Assembly: GCA_038322235.1 (NCBI GenBank)
Contig: JBBQFQ010000001.1
Span: 248,001 to 312,000, forward strand
Source of the DNA: SZAS-18 sp038322235
GTDB taxonomy: Bacteria > Verrucomicrobiota > Verrucomicrobiia > Chthoniobacterales > SZAS-18
Direction: 5' to 3'
DNA length: 64,000 nucleotides
This document shows positions 43,543 to 51,771 of the stretch, in pieces. Each line of letters begins with the position of its first letter. The stretch's first letter is position 1. The notes beneath the pieces are model-generated. The model made no database searches. It had not been told where the DNA came from and saw only the letters and a list, made by a program, of their open reading frames with translations. The position numbers were made by a program, and so were the translations under genes.

Positions 43543-44011
43543 TTACGGCACGTGGACCGCGTGATGGCGCGTGTGCTTGGCGAACAGTCACGACTCCAAA
43601 AACTCCAACGGTAAGACGAGAAGTCGTCATCCAATGACGCTCACGTCGCGATTGGGCGATTCCCGACGCCCCCGGTCAATTATCGCCAGCCGTCTCACCA
43701 ACCGCGTTGCGGGACATCGCCCAGCGGAACATCGCGGGAAACTTTTCGCCTTCACAAACTTCTGTAAACGAAAGCGTTGGCGAGGAGCTCTGGGATCGAA
43801 CCGTGACGTGGCACTGCCATTGCTAAAGCTTTCTGCGTCCGGGAAACCGGACTTGGCTTGACCAAGCTGCCCAGTTCGCAGGGAAGTTGAAAATCCGGGG
43901 GGAAGCTTTCAACGGGCGCGGACTGGGCAGCAAGAGCCGAAGACTGCCAACGTGGGACGTTCGCCTCTCCCAGTTGTCCGGTATCAGACGCTCGCGATTC
44001 CGGCCGAGCCG
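43543..44011. other. Gene-free region with a strong hairpin
   Basis: No gene is supported. The main structure is a nested hairpin: 14-bp outer arms (43866-43879, 43918-43931; one G-U wobble on + strand RNA) and 7-bp inner arms GTTGAAA/TTTCAAC (43886-43892, 43907-43913). It lies downstream of the minus-strand ATP-grasp-like gene. No U-run is present on either side, so it is not a simple terminator. Confidence 0.6.
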
Positions 44012-45355
44012 TTATCCCCGCGAGGCCGGTACGATGATGGCGTCCCTCATCCCGTGCAGAAGCTTTTTGTCGGGCGGACAGATCGTCGCCAGCGCGCCGT
44101 GGAGCGAGGCCCGGCCCGCTTCGTCGAGGAAGTAATACGGACACAGGCGCACGCGACCGCGCATGGTCCGCAACGCCCCGGTTTCCGGGTCGGCGAAGCT
44201 GTGCTCGAAGAGCCGTCCCTTGTGGAAACGCTGCAGGATGACGGGATTCGTGGGGAAGCGCGCCAGTGCGCGCTGCACCGCCGCCCGCCACTCGTGCTGG
44301 GGCAGGTCGGCCGCCATGTCCACGCCCCGGCTTCCCCAGGCCAGTTCCGAGAATCCGCTGATTTTCAGAATGAGGTCCCGCTGCTTCTGACTCAGCTCGC
44401 CGAGATCCTTCCATGACTGGATGTCGAGCCCCGGAATCACCGCGAAATGCGGCAGCGGCTCGGGATCGAGGATCCACGTCTGCGGGATGACCTTCTGCAG
44501 TTCGAGGAACTGCCGCTCACCCAGTTCGCGCCGCCAGAAGGCCCGCAGCGGGCGCATCCAGAACAGGGCAAACCAGAGCTTCTCCTCCATCTGGGGCTTG
44601 AAAGGAGGCGTGACGGTCAGCCGACCCTCCCGCGCCGCGGCGGTCAGCGCGGGTGTGATCGCGTTGTTCGGCAGGTCGAAGTGCTCGATGAATCGATAGA
44701 CCGAGCCTGTTTCCGGGAGCGGGTCGCTCCCATCCGTCCGCAGCACGCACCAGCGGCCGGTCACCCCGGCGCGGGCATCAAGCTGCTCGGCCAGCCAGAC
44801 CATCTCCGGCCGATAGGTCGCCGCTTCCTCGGCGACGAGGATGCCGCCGCCGACTGGCAGCAGCATCTGGAAACCATCGAGCATCCCCTCCGCGCCGCCG
44901 ATGACCGGATCGCCGAGCGCAGCGTACGTCCGGTTCAGCCAGGATGTGAGGCCGATCCCGCCGGGCACGCTGTCGAGCTCGGCGATGACGAAGCCGTCCT
45001 CGGTGAGGACAAGGTCCGGCCGGATAATCCGGGCGACTTGATCGCGGAAGCGTGGTTCGCGGGAAAGAGCGACCAGTTCAGCCGGCTTCCCGGCGTCGAG
45101 ATAAGCCGCCACCCAGGCAGGCTGCTTGCCTTTGACGCTCAGTTGATAAAGCAGATTGCAGGCGCGTTGGAAGAGCGTGAGGCGGTACCCCAGTTTCTCC
45201 ACCTGCTCCATCAGCTTCGGCGCGAGCGGGAACGCGACCGGGGAGAGCATCCACTCCTTCTCGGCGAACAATCCCTTGGCGGGAAAACTTTGCCGCACAA
45301 ACTCCACCCGCGCCTCCGCGGAGACGGCCGCGGGCGGCGCGCTAAGTGTGCTCAT
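44012..45355 (-). CDS. Conserved protein, possibly ATP-grasp-like
   Basis: 447 residues, no signal peptide. IIRPDLVLTEDGFVIAELD and DSVPGGIGLTSWLNRTY recall the nucleotide- and metal-binding part of circularly permuted ATP-grasp ligases (glutathionylspermidine-synthase-like). VILQRFHKGRLFEHSF and MRGRVRLCPYYFLDE fit the C-terminal lobe. The assignment is tentative because I cannot align the full fold. It follows ruvA on the same strand by 59 bp. Confidence 0.55.
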   Translation of the reverse strand: MSTLSAPPAAVSAEARVEFVRQSFPAKGLFAEKEWMLSPVAFPLAPKLMEQVEKLGYRLTLFQRACNLLYQLSVKGKQPAWVAAYLDAGKPAELVALSREPRFRDQVARIIRPDLVLTEDGFVIAELDSVPGGIGLTSWLNRTYAALGDPVIGGAEGMLDGFQMLLPVGGGILVAEEAATYRPEMVWLAEQLDARAGVTGRWCVLRTDGSDPLPETGSVYRFIEHFDLPNNAITPALTAAAREGRLTVTPPFKPQMEEKLWFALFWMRPLRAFWRRELGERQFLELQKVIPQTWILDPEPLPHFAVIPGLDIQSWKDLGELSQKQRDLILKISGFSELAWGSRGVDMAADLPQHEWRAAVQRALARFPTNPVILQRFHKGRLFEHSFADPETGALRTMRGRVRLCPYYFLDEAGRASLHGALATICPPDKKLLHGMRDAIIVPASRG

Positions 45356-45414
45356 CGTTGTTACAATATCGCGCCGGGGAGCGACGGTTCAACCCGAAAG
45401 CGGGCCGCAGTGCG

Positions 45415-46020
45415 TCACGCGAGCAGCTTCAAGGCGCGGCGGATGAGGTCCTCGGCGCTCGCGCCGGTTCCTCCGTCGGCCTGCACGGCCTTCACCGCCT
45501 TGTGAGCCTCGACCTGTTTGTAGCCGAGGGAGATGAGCGCGAGCACCGCATCATTCATCGCGGCTTCCATCGGGGTGGGCGCATGCACCGAACTCGCCGC
45601 CTCCCAGGCGGCGGCGACCCCCACCTTGTCGCGAAGCTCGAGGACGATGCGCTCGGCGGTCTTCTTTCCGAGGCCCTTGATCTTGGAAATGGAGGCGATG
45701 TCCCCCGCGACGACCGCGCCCTTGAAGCTGGCGACGCTCATCCCGCTCAGGACCGCGAGCGCGAGCTTGGGGCCCACGCCGCTGACATTATTGAGCAGCA
45801 GTCGGAAGAGATCGCGTTCGCCCGCGCTGGTGAAGCCGTAGAGAAGGTGGGCATCCTCGCGCACCTGGAGGTGGGTCAGGATGTGGATCGGATGGCCGGG
45901 GCCGGGGAGCCGGTCATAACTCGAGAGGGGAATCAGCAGCTCATAGCCGACCCCCTGAACGTCGACCACGACATGGGTGGGGAGCGCCTCGATGAGAGTG
46001 CCGGCGAGGAATGCGATCAT
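45415..46020 (-). CDS. ruvA: Holliday junction helicase subunit RuvA
   Basis: 201 residues. It starts MIAFLAGTLIEALPTHVVVD with the OB-fold, contains GVGPKLALAVLSGM and GLGKKTAERIVLELRDK (two HhH motifs) and ends with the domain III helices. RuvA binds four-way junctions and guides RuvB. No ruvB or ruvC is adjacent, as is usual in many lineages outside Proteobacteria. The ATG at 46020 matches the family start. Confidence 0.93.
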   Translation of the reverse strand: MIAFLAGTLIEALPTHVVVDVQGVGYELLIPLSSYDRLPGPGHPIHILTHLQVREDAHLLYGFTSAGERDLFRLLLNNVSGVGPKLALAVLSGMSVASFKGAVVAGDIASISKIKGLGKKTAERIVLELRDKVGVAAAWEAASSVHAPTPMEAAMNDAVLALISLGYKQVEAHKAVKAVQADGGTGASAEDLIRRALKLLA

Positions 46021-46116
46021 GCGAGCGAGGATAGCGTACCCTCCCGAAAGGCAAGGCCGGCGCGCCGGGAATGGTTGACAGCGGGCGGGGAGACGCGGTA
46101 GCTGCGCGAAACCACC

Positions 46117-47988
46117 ATGATCCCGCGCCAACTTCTCCGCACCTCCTGTGCCCTCCTCGCGGCGGCACTACTCCCCGGGATGATCCCGGCCGCCGTGTCG
46201 CCGGACCTGGCCGCCGCCGATATTGTCCCGGGCGACGCCTTCGCCTTTCTTTCCATTCCCGACCCGAAACGCGCCGCGGCCGAGTGGAAAAATTCCGTGC
46301 TCTTCAAGATCTGGCAGGAGCCCGAGGTGCAGGCGTTTTTCGCCAAGCCGCTCACGAACGTCCCTCCGATCCCGGCCGAAGTCACGGCGGCGCTCGGCAA
46401 GTTCGATGCGGTCGGGCCGAAGAACGCTTTCGTCGCGGTGCTGAGCTTTGAGCCCCAGCGGCCGAAAGTCGTGGGCGGCTTTGCCTTCAGCGGCAAGCCC
46501 GAGGATGTCGCCGCGCTGCTTGAAAAGGCCCGCGCCGAGACGCAGAAGAGCAATCCGCAATCCAAGCCCGCGACCGTCACGCACGGCAGCCGCACTCTCG
46601 ACACCCTCGAGACGAAGAACGGCACGATCGCCTCCTGCACCACCGGCAACTGGTACTTCATCGCGAATGATGTCGAATCGCTGAAAAAGACGCTCGACCT
46701 CATCGACACCAAGGGCGTCGGCGCGTGCCTCTCTAAGAATCCCGACTTCATCGCGTCCGCCGCGAAGATGCCGGCGCGCGTCGAAACGTTTTGGTACCTC
46801 GCAGCGAAGCCCACCGTCGCAATGATTCTGAAAATGGCGGAGCAGAGCGGCAAGAAAATCCCCGCGGCCCAGAAGGCCGAACTGGAGAAGATGCAGGCCA
46901 TCGCGGCGGCGTCCGCCTTCGACGGCGGAAAGCTGCGCGACACCCTCTTCGTCCTCGCGCCAGGTTTCACCGGCGCACCGGGATCCCTCTCGTTCAAGTC
47001 CATGCCGTTCACCTCGGCGGACACGCTCCTGTATTTCACTTCGATGCTGAAATTCCCGGATGAGACCACGGGAGACAAGACCGATCCGATCGCCGCCTTC
47101 ATTGCCGACTTCGAGAAATCCGGCTTCAAGCTCGCCGAGATCAAGGCCGCGCTCGTCAACGAGGCCTCCCTCCAGGCTGACTGGACGGCCGGCGCCCTGT
47201 ATCCCTCGCCCATCCTGAGCATTGAACTCAAGGATCGCGCCGCCGCGATCGCCCTCGTGGACCGCGCCATCGCGAAGGCCGGCGACTCGAAGGATGCCGA
47301 CTGGAAAAGCAAGACCGACGAAGGCGTCGAGTATCGGACGCGCACCCCGAAGAAGCAGGGCGACCCCATCGCGCCGACGGTCGCGATCACCGCGACCCAT
47401 CTCCTCGTCGGCCTCAGCCCCCTCGATGTCCGGACCGCGATCACGCGCGCCAAGGGCACGAGTCCCCGACTCGACACGCTCGCGACCTACAAGACCGCGT
47501 TCGCCACGTCGAAGCCCGATCAGACGCTCATCTACATCGATACCAAGGGTCTGTTCGAAAAGGTCTACGGTCTCGCCCGCAACTTCGCGCCGCTGCTTTC
47601 CGATAATCCCCAGGCCCAGGCGATGGTGGATGTGGAGAAGCTCCCGGCGGTCGATGCGATCGCAAAGCACCTGCTGCCGATGACTCTCTCGACCAAGCGG
47701 ACGCCGGATGGGTTTCTGCTGGAATCGAGCGGCCCGCTGACGATTCCGCAGTTCCTCGTCGGAGCTGCCGGTACGGCCGCAATAGCGATTCCCTCCTTTA
47801 CCAAGGCCGCAAGCGCCGCTGCGCCCAAGCCCAACGCCGCTCCGCCCGCCGGGGGCAAGGAGAAGGCCACGCCGACGCCGCCCGATGCGAAGAAAGACAA
47901 GAAAGACGCGCCGACGGCCAAGTCGGACGACGACGACGATGACGAGATGGACGGGGACGACAGCAAGAGCGACGACGACGACGAGTAA
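46117..47988 (+). CDS. Exported protein with acidic C-terminal tail (DUF3352-like)
   Basis: 623 residues. A signal peptide (LRTSCALLAAALLPGMIPAA) precedes a repeated alpha-beta domain; DIVPGDAFAFLSIPDPKRAA and later VESLKKTLDLIDTKG and AITATHLLVGLS resemble DUF3352-type secreted proteins. The last 60 residues are Lys/Pro- then Asp-rich, ending SKSDDDDE. The acidic tail could bind metal or basic partners. It is divergent from ruvA with about 96 bp between starts. Confidence 0.7.
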   Translation: MIPRQLLRTSCALLAAALLPGMIPAAVSPDLAAADIVPGDAFAFLSIPDPKRAAAEWKNSVLFKIWQEPEVQAFFAKPLTNVPPIPAEVTAALGKFDAVGPKNAFVAVLSFEPQRPKVVGGFAFSGKPEDVAALLEKARAETQKSNPQSKPATVTHGSRTLDTLETKNGTIASCTTGNWYFIANDVESLKKTLDLIDTKGVGACLSKNPDFIASAAKMPARVETFWYLAAKPTVAMILKMAEQSGKKIPAAQKAELEKMQAIAAASAFDGGKLRDTLFVLAPGFTGAPGSLSFKSMPFTSADTLLYFTSMLKFPDETTGDKTDPIAAFIADFEKSGFKLAEIKAALVNEASLQADWTAGALYPSPILSIELKDRAAAIALVDRAIAKAGDSKDADWKSKTDEGVEYRTRTPKKQGDPIAPTVAITATHLLVGLSPLDVRTAITRAKGTSPRLDTLATYKTAFATSKPDQTLIYIDTKGLFEKVYGLARNFAPLLSDNPQAQAMVDVEKLPAVDAIAKHLLPMTLSTKRTPDGFLLESSGPLTIPQFLVGAAGTAAIAIPSFTKAASAAAPKPNAAPPAGGKEKATPTPPDAKKDKKDAPTAKSDDDDDDEMDGDDSKSDDDDE

Positions 47989-48145
47989 GGGATCGCGGGG
48001 GGTCGTCGGAAGACGGCGGGACTGATGGAATGGGCGTTCCCGAGCGCCCCCTTCTGTCCCACCGGGAAATTCTGACTCGCCAACAGCGAAAAATCGAGTA
48101 TGGTCGTTGGCTTCCCCGCAGCAAGCGGAGATCCACCCCACCTCT

Positions 48146-48778
48146 ATGGCTATCTCGAAGAAAAACGCATTCTCCCGCCGTCTCCCCGATCTCGTCACCG
48201 AAGAACTCGTGGCAGTGTTGTCACAGAAGCGATCCTTCGAGTTCAAGCAACTTTTTGAACTGGTGCACGCGAATCTGCGCGCGCGGAATGCGGCGAGCGG
48301 GGGCGAAGAAATGCTCCGCCTGCGCGCTTATGAGAAGCTGCAGAACCTGGTCTCCCGCGGTCTGGTGAAGAAGACCGTCAAGGAGTATCGCGGTCAGCCA
48401 AACATCGCGAGCGCTCTGCCGCAGCCGATGCCGCCGATGATTCCGAGCGTTGTACCCGTTCCAACGATCGTCGTGGAGGCCCCGGCTCCCGTCGTCGTTG
48501 AGAAGGTTGAAGCGGTCGTGATCGCGACGAAGATCGTTTCGAAGGCCGCGCCGAAGGCGAAGGCCGCGAAGGCAAAGACCGTCAAGAAGCCGGTCGCGGT
48601 GAAGAAGGCTGCCCCGGCCAAGAAGGCCGCCAAGCCCGCTCCCGCGAAGAAGGCTGCGCCCGCGAAGAAAGCGGCTCCGGCGAAGAAGGCCGCCAAGCCC
48701 GCTCCCGCCAAGAAGGCGGCCCCTGCGAAGAAGGCTGCTCCGGCCAAGAAGGCCTCGAAGCCGGCAAAGAAGAAGTAA
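48146..48778 (+). CDS. Histone H1-like protein: small folded head and Lys/Ala/Pro tail
   Basis: 210 residues. The first 85 form a probable helical/winged-helix head (RRLPDLVTEELVAVLSQKRS; YEKLQNLVSRGLVKKTVKEY). Then a hydrophobic Pro-Val linker leads to a 75-residue tail of KKAAPAK repeats, typical of H1 C-terminal tails and of bacterial HctB/AlgP-like proteins. It should bind DNA or RNA non-specifically in the cytoplasm. Start at 48146 (MAISKKNAF). It precedes nuoA. Confidence 0.75.
   Translation: MAISKKNAFSRRLPDLVTEELVAVLSQKRSFEFKQLFELVHANLRARNAASGGEEMLRLRAYEKLQNLVSRGLVKKTVKEYRGQPNIASALPQPMPPMIPSVVPVPTIVVEAPAPVVVEKVEAVVIATKIVSKAAPKAKAAKAKTVKKPVAVKKAAPAKKAAKPAPAKKAAPAKKAAPAKKAAKPAPAKKAAPAKKAAPAKKASKPAKKK
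48626..48751 (+). repeat. 63-bp imperfect tandem repeat in the H1-like tail
   Basis: Two 63-bp units encode the same 21-residue sequence: AAKPAPAKK followed by AAPAKK twice. They correspond to residues 161-181 and 182-202. A partial degenerate unit follows. Synonymous differences show that the units are not very recent. Confidence 0.85.
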
Positions 48779-48796
48779 TCTCCGCGCCGCCGCGCC

Positions 48797-49171
48797 ATGC
48801 TCTCGGATTATTTTCCGATCCTGATTCAGGCGGTTGTTGCCATCGGCTTTGCCGTCGTGACGCTCCTCGCGAGCGTCGCGCTCGGCCGGGCTGGGCGGCG
48901 AAGTGCGATCAAGGACTCTGCTTATGAATGCGGCATGCTGCCGCAGGGCGAGGCCACGCCGCGCTTCAGCGTGAAGTTCTTCCTCGTGGCGATGCTGTTC
49001 ATCCTCTTCGATATCGAGGTGGTGTTCATGTATCCGTGGGCGGTCGTGTATAAGGAATATCTCGTGACCGAGGGTCGCATGATCCTCTGGAGCATGCTCG
49101 GCTTCGCCGGGATCCTCACGGTGGCATATGTCTACGCCCTCAAGAAGGGCGCGCTGGACTGGAAGAATTAG
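48797..49171 (+). CDS. nuoA: NADH-quinone oxidoreductase subunit A
   Basis: 124 residues with three membrane helices. YECGMLPQGEATPRFSVKFF and ILFDIEVVFMYPWAVVY are the characteristic NuoA loop and second helix motifs. NuoA is a small membrane subunit of respiratory complex I. No other nuo gene follows; the next gene encodes a different type of dehydrogenase. It may be a separated copy, with the rest of the complex elsewhere. Confidence 0.9.
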   Translation: MLSDYFPILIQAVVAIGFAVVTLLASVALGRAGRRSAIKDSAYECGMLPQGEATPRFSVKFFLVAMLFILFDIEVVFMYPWAVVYKEYLVTEGRMILWSMLGFAGILTVAYVYALKKGALDWKN

Positions 49172-49228
49172 GCCGGCGGGGCGAGGTTCGAGGGTGCGCC
49201 CGGCAGTTTCCCAGCGAAACTGGGTGAC

Positions 49229-50284
49229 ATGAAGACGCATCGTATCGCAGCGATTCCGGGCGACGGGATCGGGAAAGAAACCGTTCCGGAAGGGATCCGG
49301 GTCCTCGATGCAGTGGGACGCAAACACGGTCTGCGCTTCGAGTGGGAGCAGTTCCCCTGGAGCTGCGATTACTACGCGGCGCATGGCCACATGATGCCGG
49401 AGAATGGGCTCGATCTAATCCGCGGGCACGACGCGGTCTTCCTCGGAGCCGTCGGCTGGCCCACCGTGCCAGATCACGTCTCTCTCTGGGGTCTCCTAAT
49501 TCCGATTCGCCGCGGGTTCGAACTTTACGTCAACACGCGACCCGTCCGCCTCATGCCGGGAATCCGTTCCCCCCTCGCCGATAAAAAGCCGGGCGACATC
49601 GACATGCTCATCGTGCGGGAGAACACCGAAGGCGAGTATTCCTCGATCGGCGGGCGGATCTTCGAAGGCACGGAGCACGAGGTCGCGATGCAGCAGTCGA
49701 TTTTCACGCGGCGCGGGGTGGACCGCATTCTGAAATACGCCTTTGAGCAGGCTCGCAAACGTCCGCGGCGCCACGTGACCTCCGCCACAAAATCGAACGG
49801 CATCACCGTGACGATGCCATTCTGGGATGAGCGCTTCAAGGCGATGAGCGCGCAATACCCGGACGTGGAGACGGCGCAGTATCACATCGACATTCTCACC
49901 GCTCATTTCGTGCAGCGGCCGGAGCGCTTCGACGTCGTCGTCGGATCCAATCTCTTCGGGGACATTCTCTCGGACCTCGGACCCGCGTGCACGGGCACGA
50001 TCGGCATCGCCCCATCCGCGAACCTGAATCCCGAGCGGAACTTTCCTTCCATGTTCGAGCCGGTGCACGGCAGCGCGCCCGACATCGCCGGACGCGGCAT
50101 CTGCAACCCGATCGGGCAAATTTGGAGCGGAGCGATGATGCTCGATTTCCTCGGCCATCCTGGGGCAGCCGCCGACGTCGTGCGCGCCATTGAAAAGGTG
50201 CTGGAGCACGGTCCGCGAACCGCCGACATCGGCGGCAAGGCCACAACCGAGGATCTCGGCAAGGCCATCGCCGAGGCCATCTGA
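49229..50284 (+). CDS. Tartrate/D-malate dehydrogenase-type decarboxylating enzyme
   Basis: 351 residues of the isocitrate/isopropylmalate dehydrogenase family. IAAIPGDGIGKETVPEGIRV, then GAVGWPTVPDHVSLWGLLIP and YVNTRPVRLMPGI match the TtuC/DmlA subgroup. IVRENTEGEYSSIGGR and VVGSNLFGDILSDLGPACTG follow. The likely reaction is NAD-dependent oxidative decarboxylation of D-malate or related oxidation of tartrate. Substrate specificity inside this subgroup is not fixed by the sequence I can see. No regulator of the DmlR type is adjacent. Confidence 0.82.
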   Translation: MKTHRIAAIPGDGIGKETVPEGIRVLDAVGRKHGLRFEWEQFPWSCDYYAAHGHMMPENGLDLIRGHDAVFLGAVGWPTVPDHVSLWGLLIPIRRGFELYVNTRPVRLMPGIRSPLADKKPGDIDMLIVRENTEGEYSSIGGRIFEGTEHEVAMQQSIFTRRGVDRILKYAFEQARKRPRRHVTSATKSNGITVTMPFWDERFKAMSAQYPDVETAQYHIDILTAHFVQRPERFDVVVGSNLFGDILSDLGPACTGTIGIAPSANLNPERNFPSMFEPVHGSAPDIAGRGICNPIGQIWSGAMMLDFLGHPGAAADVVRAIEKVLEHGPRTADIGGKATTEDLGKAIAEAI

Positions 50285-50306
50285 CCCGCGTGGGCAGCGG
50301 ACAGGT

Positions 50307-51749
50307 TCAGTTTTTCTTCGCGTTTCGCTCCGCCGCCGACCCGAGTTGCTCCTTGAAGATGCGCAGTGTCTCCTCGCGCTCGCGCGCATGGTCGAGCATC
50401 GGCAGCGGATAGTCGCGCGCAAGGCGCAGGCCGGGGGTCGCTGGCTGGTGAAGCCTTGCCGCCGGGACGTCCCGGAGTTCCGGGATCCACTCCTTGATGT
50501 AGCTGCCGTCGGCGTCGTAGTTCGCGCCCTGTGTCCACGGGTTCTGGATTCGGAAGTACGGCGCGGCGTCTGCGCCGCAGCCGGCGCTCCATTGCCAGCC
50601 GCCGTTGTTGCTCGCGATCTCGCCGTCGACGAGTCGCTGCATGAAATACCGCTCGCCGAGCCGCCAGTCGAGATGCAGGTCCTTCGTCAGGAACATCGAC
50701 ACGACCATGCGCACGCGGTTGTGCATGAAGCCGGTCGCATTCAGCTGGCGCATGCCGGCATCGACAAACGGGAATCCCGTTTCCCCCGCGCACCAACGCG
50801 CAAACCCCTCGTTGTTTTCCTGCCACGGCAGACCGCGGTAGTCGGCGTTGAATTCATGCTCCAGCACCTCGGGGAAATGCCAGAGGAGTTGGAGGTAGAA
50901 GTCGCGCCAGATGATCTCGCCGACGAAGGTGTCCGCGCCCTTCCGACCCGCGGCGTCGAGCGAATTCCACGTCCGGCGCGCCTCGTGAACCACTTCCCGC
51001 GCGGAGAGCAGACCGAAGCGCAGGTCGGGGCCGAGGCGCGAGGTCGTCGTGCCGGCGGGGAGATTGCGTTTCGCGGCGTAGCTCGCGATCGGGCCCGCGA
51101 GAAATCGCGTCAGGCGCAGGCGCGCCGCCCGTTCGCCGGGCTCGGGAATCTCGACGGCGGGATTTTGCGTCAGCCCCCAATGGGCCAGGTCGGGCGGTCC
51201 TTCGCTGGCCAACCCGGTGGGCGTGGAGAGACGGGTCGGGCGCCGCAGCGGCTCGCTCAAGGGCAGCTTTACCCAGGAGCGGGCGAATGGGGAATGCACG
51301 CGGTAGGGCTTTCCGGCGCCCGTGCGGAGCAGGTCGCGTTCGTGGATGCCGACACCCCCGCGAAGGGCGTGGACCGCGACGCCCCGAGCGCGGGCGAGGG
51401 TGCTCACGCGCTCCTCGGTCGCGACGCCGAACGGATCGGGATCCACGTGGAAAAAGATGGACTGCGCACCGGACTCGAGCAGCACGCGTTCGATGACCTC
51501 CGCGGCCCGCCCGTGGCGCACGATCAGCCGCGCGCCAAGAGTCTCGAGATTTCGGGCGAGGGAATGGAGCGATCCGCTCAGAAAGCGCTGCCGGGGCTCG
51601 CCGGTCCAGCGATGCTGCTGTCTCCAGGTGCTCACGACGTAAAGGGGGATCACGTTCCCACCGGTCTCCGCGGCGGCGGCGTGGAGGGCCGGATGGTCGG
51701 TCACCCGCAAGTCGCGGCGGAACCAGACGAGAGCAGGTGAGGCGGCCAT
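50307..51749 (-). CDS. phrB: Deoxyribodipyrimidine photolyase (class I CPD type)
   Basis: 480 residues. The antenna domain starts ALVWFRRDLRVTDHPALHAA. The FAD-binding half has WRDFYLQLLWHFPE, GFPFVDAGMRQLNATGFMHN and NNGGWQWSAGCGADAAPYFR. These are the class I photolyase/cryptochrome hallmarks. The enzyme repairs cyclobutane dimers using blue light. The start at 51749 is chosen by the family N-terminus. It is the last gene of a minus-strand run with the MMPL transporter and LolA-like genes, 22 bp after the transporter stop. Confidence 0.9.
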   Translation of the reverse strand: MAASPALVWFRRDLRVTDHPALHAAAAETGGNVIPLYVVSTWRQQHRWTGEPRQRFLSGSLHSLARNLETLGARLIVRHGRAAEVIERVLLESGAQSIFFHVDPDPFGVATEERVSTLARARGVAVHALRGGVGIHERDLLRTGAGKPYRVHSPFARSWVKLPLSEPLRRPTRLSTPTGLASEGPPDLAHWGLTQNPAVEIPEPGERAARLRLTRFLAGPIASYAAKRNLPAGTTTSRLGPDLRFGLLSAREVVHEARRTWNSLDAAGRKGADTFVGEIIWRDFYLQLLWHFPEVLEHEFNADYRGLPWQENNEGFARWCAGETGFPFVDAGMRQLNATGFMHNRVRMVVSMFLTKDLHLDWRLGERYFMQRLVDGEIASNNGGWQWSAGCGADAAPYFRIQNPWTQGANYDADGSYIKEWIPELRDVPAARLHQPATPGLRLARDYPLPMLDHAREREETLRIFKEQLGSAAERNAKKN

Positions 51750-51771
51750 GAGAGCAGTTTCGGGCGCCCGC

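Noticed and set aside
43196..43634. Several short open frames in the gene-free stretch
   Set aside because: All lie inside the inverted-repeat element, on both strands, with no motif or ribosome binding site.
43866..43931. Rho-independent terminator for the ATP-grasp-like gene
   Set aside because: There is no U-run on either strand beside the hairpin.
46168..48246. A 692-residue minus-strand open frame across the acidic-tailed protein gene
   Set aside because: Arg/Gly-rich shadow; the plus-strand frame has a signal peptide and recognisable repeats.
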